Positions 1 through 8,033 of a stretch of 64,000 nucleotides of DNA are shown in pieces. Origin of the DNA: Porphyrobacter sp. SLTP (GTDB lineage Bacteria; Pseudomonadota; Alphaproteobacteria; Sphingomonadales; Sphingomonadaceae); the NCBI RefSeq assembly GCF_009905735.1, contig NZ_JAAALE010000002.1, positions 1-64,000 of the forward strand, in the 5' to 3' direction. The notes under the pieces were generated by a model. It saw nothing but the letters and a program-made list of their open reading frames with translations. It did no database searches and was not told where the DNA came from. The translations under genes and the position numbers were made by a program. Each line of letters opens with the position of its first letter. The stretch's first letter is position 1.

Positions 1-84
1 TCACATAGTGTGCGCCGCCCGCCCCGGTGGTGGTCGAGGCCGTGCCCTACCGTCCGCTTCCGCCGGGCGGCGCACACTATGTGA
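1..84. repeat. Perfect 21-bp inverted repeat at the window edge
   Basis: Bases 1-21 are the exact reverse complement of bases 64-84, separated by 42 bases. The right arm lies inside the coding sequence of the following gene, and the left arm carries an in-frame TAG at 6-8. The arm may continue to the left of base 1. A repeat that starts at base 1 and copies coding sequence looks like a fold-back join at a contig end, although a genuine hairpin is not excluded. Confidence 0.85.
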
Positions 85-782
85 TGGATATTCCCCCGCG
101 CGGGCCAGATGGGCGGCGCGTCACCGTCAACAGCAACCTGTCGGATGACCAGCTGGTCTGGAACCTGCGTTCGGCCTGGAATGTCGCGGCGCTCAACTGC
201 CTGACGGCCGAATATGAGCCGATCCTCGAAGGGTATCGCGCCTTCCTGACCAAGAACGTCAAATCGTTGAAGGCGGTGAATGACCGGCTCGAAAAGAGCT
301 ACACCAGCCGCTTCCGGGTCCGCCGCGATGCGATCGTGGCGCGCGATGGCTACACCACGCAGGTCTACAACTTCTTCGCCGAGCCTGCCGCCCGTGCAGG
401 GTTCTGCCGCGCCACGCTCGACATGGCGAACCGCGCGCTGGCCGCACCGCCGACCGATGTGCTCGCCTTTGCCCGGGCCAATTTTGATGGCCTGCTGATG
501 CCGTTCGATCAGTTCTTCACCGATTACGAGGCCTATCAGCAAGCCTCGGCAACGTGGGACGACAAGTGGGGCACGCTTTATGGCGCCTCACAGCCCGGCT
601 GGGTCGCCGTGCAGCAGGCCCGCGCCAGCGGCGTCGCTGTGCCGACAGTTGCGGTGCAGACCGTAATCGACCCTGTCACCGGGCTTCCGGTGCCGGTAAT
701 CCCGGTCAACGAGGGCGTTGTCTCGCAGCCGATCATCGAACCGATGGCGGCTCCTCCGGCCGAGCGCAAAACCGGGCAATAA
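27..782 (+). CDS. Hypothetical protein, probably missing its N-terminus
   Basis: This is a 251-codon frame opening with GTG GTG and ending in TAA at 780-782. I do not recognise a functional family. The body is a mixed helical domain (about residues 40-200) with a Cys near residue 57 (ALNC) and another near 129 (GFC). It is followed by a Val/Pro-rich low-complexity tail after residue 205. No signal peptide is visible, yet the first residues already look like mid-protein sequence, so the true start may lie beyond base 1. The reading frame upstream is closed by a TAG inside the left arm of the edge inverted repeat. If that arm is an artefact, the stop is too and the gene extends further left. 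Confidence 0.6.
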   Translation: MVVEAVPYRPLPPGGAHYVMDIPPRGPDGRRVTVNSNLSDDQLVWNLRSAWNVAALNCLTAEYEPILEGYRAFLTKNVKSLKAVNDRLEKSYTSRFRVRRDAIVARDGYTTQVYNFFAEPAARAGFCRATLDMANRALAAPPTDVLAFARANFDGLLMPFDQFFTDYEAYQQASATWDDKWGTLYGASQPGWVAVQQARASGVAVPTVAVQTVIDPVTGLPVPVIPVNEGVVSQPIIEPMAAPPAERKTGQ

Positions 783-899
783 TCGCAAGGTGAAACGGCC
801 GCAGGCGGCAAAATCTTGCGTTGCAAGGGTCCGCGCTTCTCGCTAATGCGCGCGCTCGCCCGCTCCCTGATCGGATAGGCGGGCGCGAAAACCTGGAAC

Positions 900-975
<76 letters not shown>

Positions 976-1154
976 GTTTCGGGGCGTTGCCCCTCAACTG
1001 GATTCCTTGTTTTCGCCCTCAAGCGCCGGGCGCACCGCGTCCGGGCTGCTTGTCTTCCGCGCCATAGGGCGCGACGGCCGGCCGGCCTTGCGGCGCTTCG
1101 CGCCGATTGGCGTCCCTCTGCGATCCTCGAGTTTACACCTCTTGCCGTCAGCTT
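976..1154. other. G+C-rich spacer after the tRNA, no gene seen
   Basis: This stretch holds the small hairpin at 981-993 and a run of G+C-rich self-complementary segments around 1020-1115. No convincing coding frame is seen. It could be a dispersed non-coding repeat of the genome, but no second copy lies in this window. Confidence 0.4.
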
Positions 1155-1352
1155 GGCCTGACGCTATCCCTCTGCCTGCGCCAAGGTAACGGGAATGCGG
1201 TTTGATGCCGCAGCTGTCCCTGCAACTGTAAGCGGTGAGTATCAGGTAGCGCGTCCCTCCAGCAGGGACAGCCACTGGGGCGGCAACGCTCTGGGAAGGT
1301 GAGCACCGGATGCGTTGATCCGTGAGCCAGGAGACCGACCGGGGCGTGTCGC
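1155..1352 (+). promoter_or_regulatory. Cobalamin (AdoCbl) riboswitch
   Basis: The conserved cobalamin riboswitch core is present in order. It comprises GGGAATGCGGT at 1191-1201, GCAACTGTAAGCGG near 1222-1235 (part of the B12 box region), GCCACTG at 1271-1277, GGGAAGG at 1293-1299 and GAGCCAGGAGACC at 1324-1336. It lies about 120 bases upstream of a BtuB-type receptor on the same strand. In this class, bound adenosylcobalamin lowers expression of B12 uptake genes. The outer stem boundaries are estimated. Confidence 0.93.
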
Positions 1353-1471
1353 TCTTTGCTTGGCTCAGGGATTGGCCAGGCGCGGAAACTGACTTTCGTT
1401 GTGAGCGACATCGCTGGGCTGTGGGGGAGGTTCCCTCGCGGCCACCATGTTGCTGATGACGGGAGGAATCC

Positions 1472-3418
1472 GTGAGAAATTTGAAATTGTTGTGCAGCGT
1501 CGCTGGGGCGGCGCTGGTTTGGGCTGTGCCGGTTGTGGCGCAGGATCCGGACGCGGTCGCGGATGATTGCTCCGATGGAGGATGCATAGTCGGTCCGGCG
1601 ATTGTCCCGATCCTCGTGACAGCGAGCCGCGGCCAACCGGTCACCATCAGGGACTATACGGGTTCCTTCACAGTCGTCGACGCTGACCGGATCGAACAGC
1701 GCCAGACCCGCGACATCGCCGATCTCCTGCGCGATGTCCCCGGCGTCGCCGTCGCCGGCATTGCAGGCCAGACCCAGATCCGGCTGCGCGGCAGCGAGGC
1801 CAACCACGTCCTCGTGCTGGTAGACGGGATCGAGGTCTCCGATCCCTTCGCGGGCGAGTTCGATATCGGCACGCTGCAAGCCGATATCGGCGCGCGGCTT
1901 GAAGTGCTGCGCGGGCCGCAATCGGCGCTGTATGGCCCTGATGCTATCGGCGGCGTGGTCGCCTATGAAAGCGCGAGCGGGCGTGCTGTTCCCGGGTTCG
2001 CCGCGCGGGTTGAAGGTGGCACGCAAGCGACCGTCAATGGCGCGCTCCGCTACGGCGCTTCGGGTGACAGCTGGGACGCAGCCCTCTCCGCCGTCGTCGT
2101 CAGCACCGATGGCCAGCCCAACGCACGGGGCGGCACGCGCGATATCGGGCGCGACAGCTACACCGTCTCGGGCAAGGGCAGTGTCAATCTGAGCGACAGC
2201 CTCGCGCTGCGCGCCGCAGCCCGCTTCATCCGCACCGAGGGGCAGACCAATGATAGCGACTTCGACTCTACCAGCCCGACCTTTGGCTTCACCATCGACA
2301 GTCCCGGGGTGACGTTCACCAACGAGGCCATCTACGCCCTCATTGGCGCGCGGGCCGAGATGTTGGAGGGGCGCTGGACGCATGATCTGTCCGCTCAGAT
2401 CGCCGAAGTCGACCGCGAAACGGACAGCCCCTTCGGGCTCACCTCGGCCAGCGAAGGCGACCGCGTCAAGGCGTCCTATGTCACCGCCTTCAATGGGGGC
2501 GGGTACCACAACCTCACCTTCGCCGCTGATTACGAAGTCGAAGGCTTTCGCAACGCCACGCCCGGTGGCTTCGCCTTCAACGGGCGGCGCGAGATCGAGC
2601 AGATCGGCTTTGTCGGGGAGTATCGCTATTCCGACTCGGCGTTCGATGTCTCGGCCGCGCTGCGCCACGATATCAACGACCTGTTCCGCGATGCCACGAC
2701 CTTCCGTGTGGGTGCAGGCTATCGGATCACCGACACCACCCGGCTTCGGGCTGCGGCGGGGAGCGGGGTCAAGAACCCCGGCTTCTTCGAACTCTACGGC
2801 TTCGTCGACGGGCGCTTCATCGGTAATGCCGCGCTCCGTCCCGAAAAGTCGACCGGCTGGGAAGTCGGCGTGGATCAGCTTCTTGGCAATAGCGCCAGCG
2901 TGGCCGTGACCTACTTCGACAGCGAGCTCGAAGGCGAGATCTTTACCACCTTCCCGCCGCCGAACTTCATCGCCACTCCGGCCAACCGCACCACCGTAAG
3001 CGAGCAGCGCGGGGTTGAGGTGTCGCTCAATGCCCAATTGGCCGCGCAATGGAGCCTCGACGCGGCCTATTCCTATCTCGATGCCGAGGAGAACGGCGTT
3101 GAGGAAGTGCGCCGCCCGCAGCACATCGCCAGCGCAGCGCTGACCTGGACCGCGCCGGGCGATGCTGCCTCGGCAACGCTGGTCGTGCGCCACAATGGCG
3201 AGACGCCCGATGTCGCCTTCACCGATCCCAGCTTCGTGCCGGTGCGGGTCAACCTTGATGACTACACCCTCATCAACCTCAACGCCCGGGTGCGGCTGAC
3301 CGATCAGCTCAGCGCCTTCGCCCGCGTCGATAACCTGCTGGGCGAACGCTACGAGCAGGTGTTCAGCTTCGTCTCCCCCGGTCGCTCTGCGGCGGTGGGC
3401 GTCGAGGCGCGGTTCTAG
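1472..3418 (+). CDS. btuB: TonB-dependent outer-membrane receptor, vitamin B12 (BtuB-type)
   Basis: This 648-aa protein has an N-terminal signal peptide (about residues 1-24, ending AVPVVAQ) and a TonB-box-like VPILVTAS near residue 50. The plug domain (about 55-175) carries the typical LLRDVPGV, IRLRGSEANHVLVLVDG and EVLRGPQSALYG segments. A 22-strand-type barrel ends in an aromatic-terminated GVEARF. It binds corrinoid at the cell surface and transports it with TonB energy. Substrate is assigned from the cobalamin riboswitch upstream rather than from barrel residues. The start is GTG with GGGAGG at 1461-1466. No inner-membrane BtuCDF genes are adjacent. Confidence 0.9.
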   Translation: MRNLKLLCSVAGAALVWAVPVVAQDPDAVADDCSDGGCIVGPAIVPILVTASRGQPVTIRDYTGSFTVVDADRIEQRQTRDIADLLRDVPGVAVAGIAGQTQIRLRGSEANHVLVLVDGIEVSDPFAGEFDIGTLQADIGARLEVLRGPQSALYGPDAIGGVVAYESASGRAVPGFAARVEGGTQATVNGALRYGASGDSWDAALSAVVVSTDGQPNARGGTRDIGRDSYTVSGKGSVNLSDSLALRAAARFIRTEGQTNDSDFDSTSPTFGFTIDSPGVTFTNEAIYALIGARAEMLEGRWTHDLSAQIAEVDRETDSPFGLTSASEGDRVKASYVTAFNGGGYHNLTFAADYEVEGFRNATPGGFAFNGRREIEQIGFVGEYRYSDSAFDVSAALRHDINDLFRDATTFRVGAGYRITDTTRLRAAAGSGVKNPGFFELYGFVDGRFIGNAALRPEKSTGWEVGVDQLLGNSASVAVTYFDSELEGEIFTTFPPPNFIATPANRTTVSEQRGVEVSLNAQLAAQWSLDAAYSYLDAEENGVEEVRRPQHIASAALTWTAPGDAASATLVVRHNGETPDVAFTDPSFVPVRVNLDDYTLINLNARVRLTDQLSAFARVDNLLGERYEQVFSFVSPGRSAAVGVEARF

Positions 3419-3424
3419 AACGTT

Positions 3425-3550
3425 CTCCTCCCCTCCCTTGAGGGAGGGGATCGAGGGGTGGGTGTGCGACGTTCGCGGCTGCCGCACACCCATCCCCCAA
3501 CCCGTTGGGCGGCGCCCAGCTTCGCTTCCCCTCAAGGGAAGGGGAGCAGG
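3425..3550. repeat. REP-like inverted palindromic element
   Basis: The left part contains CTCCCTTGAGGGAGGGG and the right part CCCCTCAAGGGAAGGGGAG. Between them lies a further pair, GGGTGTGCG and CGCACACCC. The element fills most of the btuB-obg spacer and could form a large hairpin. It resembles, but is not identical to, the elements at 14477-14611 and 39981-40080. Confidence 0.7.
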
Positions 3551-3598
3551 ATTGCCATTCCCCTCGCAATCGCAGCAAAAATTGCCTATGCGCCCGCG

Positions 3599-4663
3599 AT
3601 GCATTTTCTCGACCAAGCCAAGATCTATGTGAAGTCCGGCGGAGGCGGCCCCGGCGCCGTCTCGTTCCGGCGTGAGATGTACGTCGAATATGGCGGCCCT
3701 GACGGCGGAAACGGCGGGAAGGGTGGCGATATCGTGTTCGAAGCCGTCGCCGGCCTCAACACGCTGATCGACTTCCGCTATTCGCAGCACTTCAAGGCGC
3801 CGCGCGGCGGGCACGGCATGGGCAAGGACCGCACGGGGGCGAGCGCGAAGCCGCTCGTCATCAAGGTGCCGGTGGGCACGCAGATTCTCTCCGAAGACAA
3901 GGAGGAGGTGCTTGCCGACTTCACACAGGTTGGCCAGCGCGTCGTCTTCCTCGAAGGTGGGATCGGCGGGCGCGGGAACGCCAGCTACAAGACCTCCACC
4001 AACCGCGCACCGCGCCAGCACCAGGACGGGATTCCGGGTCAGGAAGCCTGGGTGTGGCTGCGGCTGAAGCTGCTTGCCGATGTGGGTCTGGTTGGCCTGC
4101 CCAATGCGGGCAAATCGACCTTCATCAATGCTGTGTCGAACGCGGGCGCGAAGGTCGGCGACTACGCCTTCACCACCCTCGTACCCAAACTGGGCGTGGT
4201 GCGGCACAAGGGCCGCGAATTCGTGCTGGCCGATATTCCGGGCCTGATCGAAGGCGCAGCGGAAGGCGTCGGGATCGGTGACCGCTTCCTCGGCCATATC
4301 GAGCGGTGTCGGGTGCTGATCCACCTGATCGACATCACCGGCACCGAAGACGCTGACCCCGCCGAAGCGATGCGGATCGTCGAGGATGAACTGGCAGCCT
4401 ATGGCGCGGGCCTTGAGGACAAGGCGCGTCTGGTGGTGCTGAACAAGCTCGATCTGGCGGATGCCGAACTGGTCGAGGCCTATAGCGAGGAACTGCTGGT
4501 CGCAGGTGCGGACAAGGTGTTCGCGGTGTCGGGCGTGACCGGCGCGGGCATCCCCGAATTGCTCGACGCGGTGCTGGGCTACCTGCCCGATCGCACCTCG
4601 ACCGAGACCAAGGCGGTCGAGGTGGAGCACGAGGAAGACGCCACCGACTGGTCGCCGCTCTGA
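3599..4663 (+). CDS. obgE: GTPase Obg/CgtA
   Basis: This 354-aa Obg GTPase is involved in late assembly of the 50S ribosomal subunit and in stress and cell-cycle control. The glycine-rich Obg fold occupies about residues 1-158, beginning MHFLDQAKIYVKSGGGG. The G domain has G1 GLPNAGKS, G3 DIPGLIEG and G4 NKLD. The short acidic C-terminal tail is usual for the family. I placed the start at ATG 3599 because the conserved N-terminus begins there; the frame runs further upstream only through repeat DNA. No strong ribosome-binding site precedes it. It is probably cotranscribed with proB, whose start lies 7 bases after the stop. Confidence 0.96.
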   Translation: MHFLDQAKIYVKSGGGGPGAVSFRREMYVEYGGPDGGNGGKGGDIVFEAVAGLNTLIDFRYSQHFKAPRGGHGMGKDRTGASAKPLVIKVPVGTQILSEDKEEVLADFTQVGQRVVFLEGGIGGRGNASYKTSTNRAPRQHQDGIPGQEAWVWLRLKLLADVGLVGLPNAGKSTFINAVSNAGAKVGDYAFTTLVPKLGVVRHKGREFVLADIPGLIEGAAEGVGIGDRFLGHIERCRVLIHLIDITGTEDADPAEAMRIVEDELAAYGAGLEDKARLVVLNKLDLADAELVEAYSEELLVAGADKVFAVSGVTGAGIPELLDAVLGYLPDRTSTETKAVEVEHEEDATDWSPL

Positions 4664-4670
4664 TCGGCTC

Positions 4671-5789
4671 ATGCTGACCCGCCTGCAAGACATCACCGCC
4701 GCGCGGCGGATCGTGGTCAAGATCGGCAGCGCGCTGCTGGTGGGCGGCGGGCAGGCGCGTGAGGGGTGGCTGACGCGGATGGCGGGCGATCTGGCGTCGC
4801 TGCGACAGGCGGGCGCGCAGGTGATCGTCGTCAGCTCCGGCGCGATTGCGCTGGGCGCGGCGCGGCTGGGGCTGGCGAAAGGCGGGCGGGGAAGCCTTGC
4901 CGACGCGCAGGCCGCCGCCGCCGTGGGCCAGATTGCACTGGCGGATCTGTGGTCGCGGGCGCTGGGCGGTGAGGGCATTACCGCTGCCCAGATGCTGCTG
5001 ACGCTGGGCGATCTGGAAGACCGGCGGCGGTACCTCAACGCCTCGGCCACACTCGACCGGCTGCTGGAGGCGGGCGTGATCCCCGTCATCAACGAGAACG
5101 ATTCGGTCGCGACCGAGGAAATCCGCTTCGGCGACAACGACCGGCTGGCCGCGCGGGTGGCGCAGGCGGCCAATGCCGATCTGGTGCTGCTGCTCTCCGA
5201 CGTGGACGGCCTCTATGACCGCGACCCGCGAGAGGTTGGCGCGGCGTTGATCCCCACGGTTGACGCCGTGACGCCTGAAGTGATGGCGATGGCGAGCGGG
5301 GCTTCGTCCTCGGGCATGGGCTCGGGCGGGATGGTGTCCAAGCTGCAAGCCGCGCAAATCGCCACGCGCGCCGGCATCGCGCTGGCGATCCTCAACGGCA
5401 CGCATGACGCGCCGATTGCCCATGCACTCGCCGCAGGGACCGGGACGCTGTTCCTGCCCGTGCGCGCTGATTCCGCCCGCAAGGCGTGGCTCGGCGGGCG
5501 GCTCGCGCCTGCGGGCGAATTGCGCGTCGACACAGGCTGCGCCGAGGCGCTGATGGGCGGGGCGAGCCTGCTGGCGGCCGGCGTAGTGGGCGTCTCGGGC
5601 CAGTTCCGGCGCGGCGATCTCGTCAGCGTGCTGAGCCTCAAGGGCGAGCGGCTGGCGCAGGGCCTTGCCGAATATGACGCCGCTGAAATGCAGCTGATCG
5701 CTGGCAAGCGCGCCGAGGATCAGGCCGAGCGGCTGGGCTATGCGCCGCGCTCCTGCGTGATCCACCGCGATCACATGGTGCTGCTGTGA
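4671..5789 (+). CDS. proB: Glutamate 5-kinase
   Basis: This 372-aa protein catalyses ATP-dependent phosphorylation of L-glutamate, the first step of proline synthesis. The amino-acid kinase domain (about 1-260) shows VVKIGSALLV, VVSSGAIALGA, NENDSV and the GTGGM-like loop GMGSGGMVSK. A C-terminal PUA domain (about 275-370) completes the long, feedback-regulated form. It lies 7 bases after obg and overlaps the next gene by four bases (GTGA). No proA is adjacent. Confidence 0.96.
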   Translation: MLTRLQDITAARRIVVKIGSALLVGGGQAREGWLTRMAGDLASLRQAGAQVIVVSSGAIALGAARLGLAKGGRGSLADAQAAAAVGQIALADLWSRALGGEGITAAQMLLTLGDLEDRRRYLNASATLDRLLEAGVIPVINENDSVATEEIRFGDNDRLAARVAQAANADLVLLLSDVDGLYDRDPREVGAALIPTVDAVTPEVMAMASGASSSGMGSGGMVSKLQAAQIATRAGIALAILNGTHDAPIAHALAAGTGTLFLPVRADSARKAWLGGRLAPAGELRVDTGCAEALMGGASLLAAGVVGVSGQFRRGDLVSVLSLKGERLAQGLAEYDAAEMQLIAGKRAEDQAERLGYAPRSCVIHRDHMVLL

Positions 5790-6703
5790 GCTTCATCGCC
5801 ATTACCGGCACGACGGGTTTTGTCGGCAGCGCAGTGCTGGATGCAGCACTGGCCGAGGGCCATCAGGTGCGCGCACTCGCCCGCCGCGACCAGACGCCGC
5901 GCGCGGGCGTGGCTTGGGTGCGCGGCGATCTGGGCGATGCGGCGGCGCTTGCGGCCTTGGTCGAAGGCGCGGACGCGGTGATCCATGTCGCGGGCCTCAC
6001 CAACACGCCGGACCCCGCCGCCTTCGAAACGGCCAACGTCACCGGCACGGCCAACGTCATCGCCGCGATGAAGCAGGCGGGGGCGCGGCGGCTGGTGTTC
6101 GTTTCCTCGCTCTCGGCGCGCAAACCGGAGCTGTCGGCCTATGGCGCGTCCAAGGCTAAGGCCGAGGGATTGGTCGAAGCCTCCGGTCTCGACTGGACCA
6201 CGGTGCGCCCGCCCGGCGTGTACGGCCCGCGCGATGTCGACTACCTCGAGATGTTCCGCACCGCAAAGTGGGGCTTCGTGCCGCTGCCGCCCGGCGGGGC
6301 GAGTTCGATCATTCACGCCGACGATCTCGCGCGCCTGCTGGTGGCGCTGGCGGCAGGCAACGCGGCTTCAACCAAGAAGCAGACCTACGAACCCGATGAC
6401 GGGCGCGAGGGCGGGTGGAGCCACAAGGAGCTGGCACAAGCGATCGGCCGCGCGGTGGGCAAGCAAAGCGTCTTCGCTCCGCACTTGCCGCGCGCTGTGC
6501 TGGAGGCCACGGCCACGGCCGACCGGCTGCTGCGCGGCGACCGCGCGAAACTCACCGCCGACCGTGTGGGATACATGGCCCACCCCAACTGGGTATCGCG
6601 GTTCGACCGCAAGCCGCCACCGGGGCTGTGGCAGCCGAGGATTGGGGGCGAGGAGGGGCTAAAGGCGACGGCCGAATGGTACGCCCGAGAGGGGTGGCTC
6701 TAA
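5786..6703 (+). CDS. NAD(P)-dependent epimerase/dehydratase (extended SDR)
   Basis: This 305-aa protein has an N-terminal Rossmann fold with TGTTGFVG (residues 7-14) typical of extended or atypical SDR enzymes that act on nucleotide sugars or steroid-like substrates. The region RPPGVYGPRD around residue 145-155 is the usual epimerase substrate loop. The catalytic Tyr-x3-Lys appears as YGASKAK near residue 120. The start is GTG inside the proB stop (four-base overlap), so translation is probably coupled. The true substrate cannot be read from sequence. A REP palindrome follows immediately. Confidence 0.8.
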   Translation: MSFIAITGTTGFVGSAVLDAALAEGHQVRALARRDQTPRAGVAWVRGDLGDAAALAALVEGADAVIHVAGLTNTPDPAAFETANVTGTANVIAAMKQAGARRLVFVSSLSARKPELSAYGASKAKAEGLVEASGLDWTTVRPPGVYGPRDVDYLEMFRTAKWGFVPLPPGGASSIIHADDLARLLVALAAGNAASTKKQTYEPDDGREGGWSHKELAQAIGRAVGKQSVFAPHLPRAVLEATATADRLLRGDRAKLTADRVGYMAHPNWVSRFDRKPPPGLWQPRIGGEEGLKATAEWYAREGWL

Positions 6704-6710
6704 ACCCGAT

Positions 6711-6790
6711 CGTCACCCCGGACTTGATCCGGGGCCGCTTTCGCCAAGGCGCCAGGATTTGAGCGATCCCGGGTCAAGCCCGGGATGACG
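6711..6790. repeat. REP-like palindrome (CCGGACTTGATCCGGG type)
   Basis: The left end begins CGTCACCCCGGACTTGATCC and the right end, GGGTCAAGCCCGGGATGACG, is its inverted counterpart. It sits between two convergent genes (epimerase and cysH), where it may act as a bidirectional terminator. Other members of this family are at 10464-10542, 41387-41472, 43085-43168 and, more divergent, 57342-57370 and 59383-59463. Confidence 0.85.
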
Positions 6791-6796
6791 ATTCCA

Positions 6797-7582
6797 TCAA
6801 AGGAAAGGCTCCTCGCCCGGCTTGTGGATGCCGCATTCGGTCTTGTCCCAGCCCTTCCACCGGCCGGAGCGCGGGTCTTCACCCGGCGCGACCTGCGAGG
6901 TGCAGGGCGAGCAGCCGATCGAGGGATAGCCTTGCGCGATCAGGGGATGGCGGGGGAGATCGTGCTGGATGAAGTAGCCTTCGATCTGGCCCGCGTCCCA
7001 ATCGATCAGCGGATTGATCTTGAGCCGCCCCTGCGCGTCCGAAGTGTCCACCTCGAAGCGCGGCAGATTGGCGCGGGTTGCGGCCTGGAACGCCTTGCGA
7101 CCCGTGAAGCTGGCATCGTACCGCGCCATCGCCTTTTCGAGCGGGCGCACCTTGCGGATCTCGCAGCAGCCATCGGGATCGTAAGACCACCGGAGGCCGG
7201 TCTCGTCCCGCTTGGCCAGCTCCTCGGCATCCGGTGTCAGCACCACCAGATTGAGGCCGAGCCGCTCCACCAGAAGATCGCGGTACGCCAGCGTCTCGGG
7301 GAAATGCTTGCCCGTGTCGAGGAACAGCACCGGCACCGACGGATCGACGCTGGCGATCAGGTGCAGCAGCACCGCGCTCTCCGCGCCGAAACTGGAGACC
7401 ACCGCGAGATCGCCCGCGAGCCCGTCACGGATCACCGCTTCGAGCATTTCGGCGGTGCTGCTGCCCCGAAACATATTGTTGAGGCGCACCGCGTCATGCT
7501 CGGTAAAGCGGGGCGCGAGGTTGAGGATGTCGGGCGTGTGCGCGATCATCCCGATCTTGGCGAGGGAAACGTCAGGCTTCAT
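6797..7582 (-). CDS. cysH: Assimilatory adenylylsulfate (APS) reductase, Fe-S type
   Basis: This 261-aa protein reduces activated sulfate (APS) to sulfite with thioredoxin-type electrons. It has a PP-loop-like SSFGAESAV (63-71) and the four cysteines that bind the [4Fe-4S] cluster of the bacterial APS reductase branch: C139-C140 (DGCCEIRK) and C224/C227 (GCSPC). The catalytic C250 lies in ECGIH. The CC...CxxC pattern separates it from PAPS-only enzymes of the E. coli type. The start was chosen at the ATG before KPDVSLAK; it overlaps the DUF934 stop by 11 bases. It is the last gene of the sulfur run. Confidence 0.94.
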   Translation of the reverse strand: MKPDVSLAKIGMIAHTPDILNLAPRFTEHDAVRLNNMFRGSSTAEMLEAVIRDGLAGDLAVVSSFGAESAVLLHLIASVDPSVPVLFLDTGKHFPETLAYRDLLVERLGLNLVVLTPDAEELAKRDETGLRWSYDPDGCCEIRKVRPLEKAMARYDASFTGRKAFQAATRANLPRFEVDTSDAQGRLKINPLIDWDAGQIEGYFIQHDLPRHPLIAQGYPSIGCSPCTSQVAPGEDPRSGRWKGWDKTECGIHKPGEEPFL

Positions 7583-8033
7583 GGCGCTTGTCCGCGATGG
7601 TCGCCCGGCGGTCGGCCGCGCGCTGGTACACGTTGTCCCACGTTGCGAAGGCCCGCGCCGCGTCGTCTTCATCCAAGCGCTTGTCGGGGGCGAAGCTGTC
7701 GAACCCGCAGCGGCGCATGTGGCTGAGCTGGTCGATCAGCACCTGACCCACAGCGCGCAATTCGCCGGTGTAACCCGCCTCACGCAGGATGCGCGCCGCC
7801 GAGTAGCCACGCCCGTCACCAAAGCTCGGGAAGTTGACTTCGACCAGCGCGAGGCGATCGAGGAAGGGCAAGAGCAGCCGCGCATCGTCACCCGGCTCGA
7901 TCCTGACCGCGGCGGCGTTGGTCTGGTCGCAGCAGGCGTCCACCGTCACCGTGCCGTGATCGACGGGCTCGTCGTCACGGAAGCGGAACTGCACTTCGTC
8001 GGGCGACGTGCCGAGATTGCTGGTATCAACCAT
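7572..8033 (-). CDS. DUF934 protein of the sulfite reductase operon
   Basis: This 153-aa protein belongs to the DUF934 type usually found between cysI and cysH in Alphaproteobacteria. Visible hallmarks are the central VNFPSFGDGRGYSAARILRE-like segment (about residues 60-80), LRAVGQVLIDQL and the later RCGFDSF. Its biochemical role is not established; conserved linkage suggests an accessory in sulfate reduction. It overlaps cysI by 8 bases and cysH by 11, so translational coupling is likely. The start is the first ATG that gives this overlap. Confidence 0.88.
   Translation of the reverse strand: MVDTSNLGTSPDEVQFRFRDDEPVDHGTVTVDACCDQTNAAAVRIEPGDDARLLLPFLDRLALVEVNFPSFGDGRGYSAARILREAGYTGELRAVGQVLIDQLSHMRRCGFDSFAPDKRLDEDDAARAFATWDNVYQRAADRRATIADKRHEA

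Noticed and set aside
994..1647. Frames through the tRNA-riboswitch spacer on both strands
   Set aside because: They cross the cobalamin riboswitch and the btuB start and have no protein-like motifs.
1148..5173. Very long minus-strand open frame (1341 codons) opposite btuB-obg-proB
   Set aside because: It lies antisense to three clearly recognised genes, has low-complexity Arg/Ala/Gly composition and no family resemblance; it is a product of high-G+C third positions.
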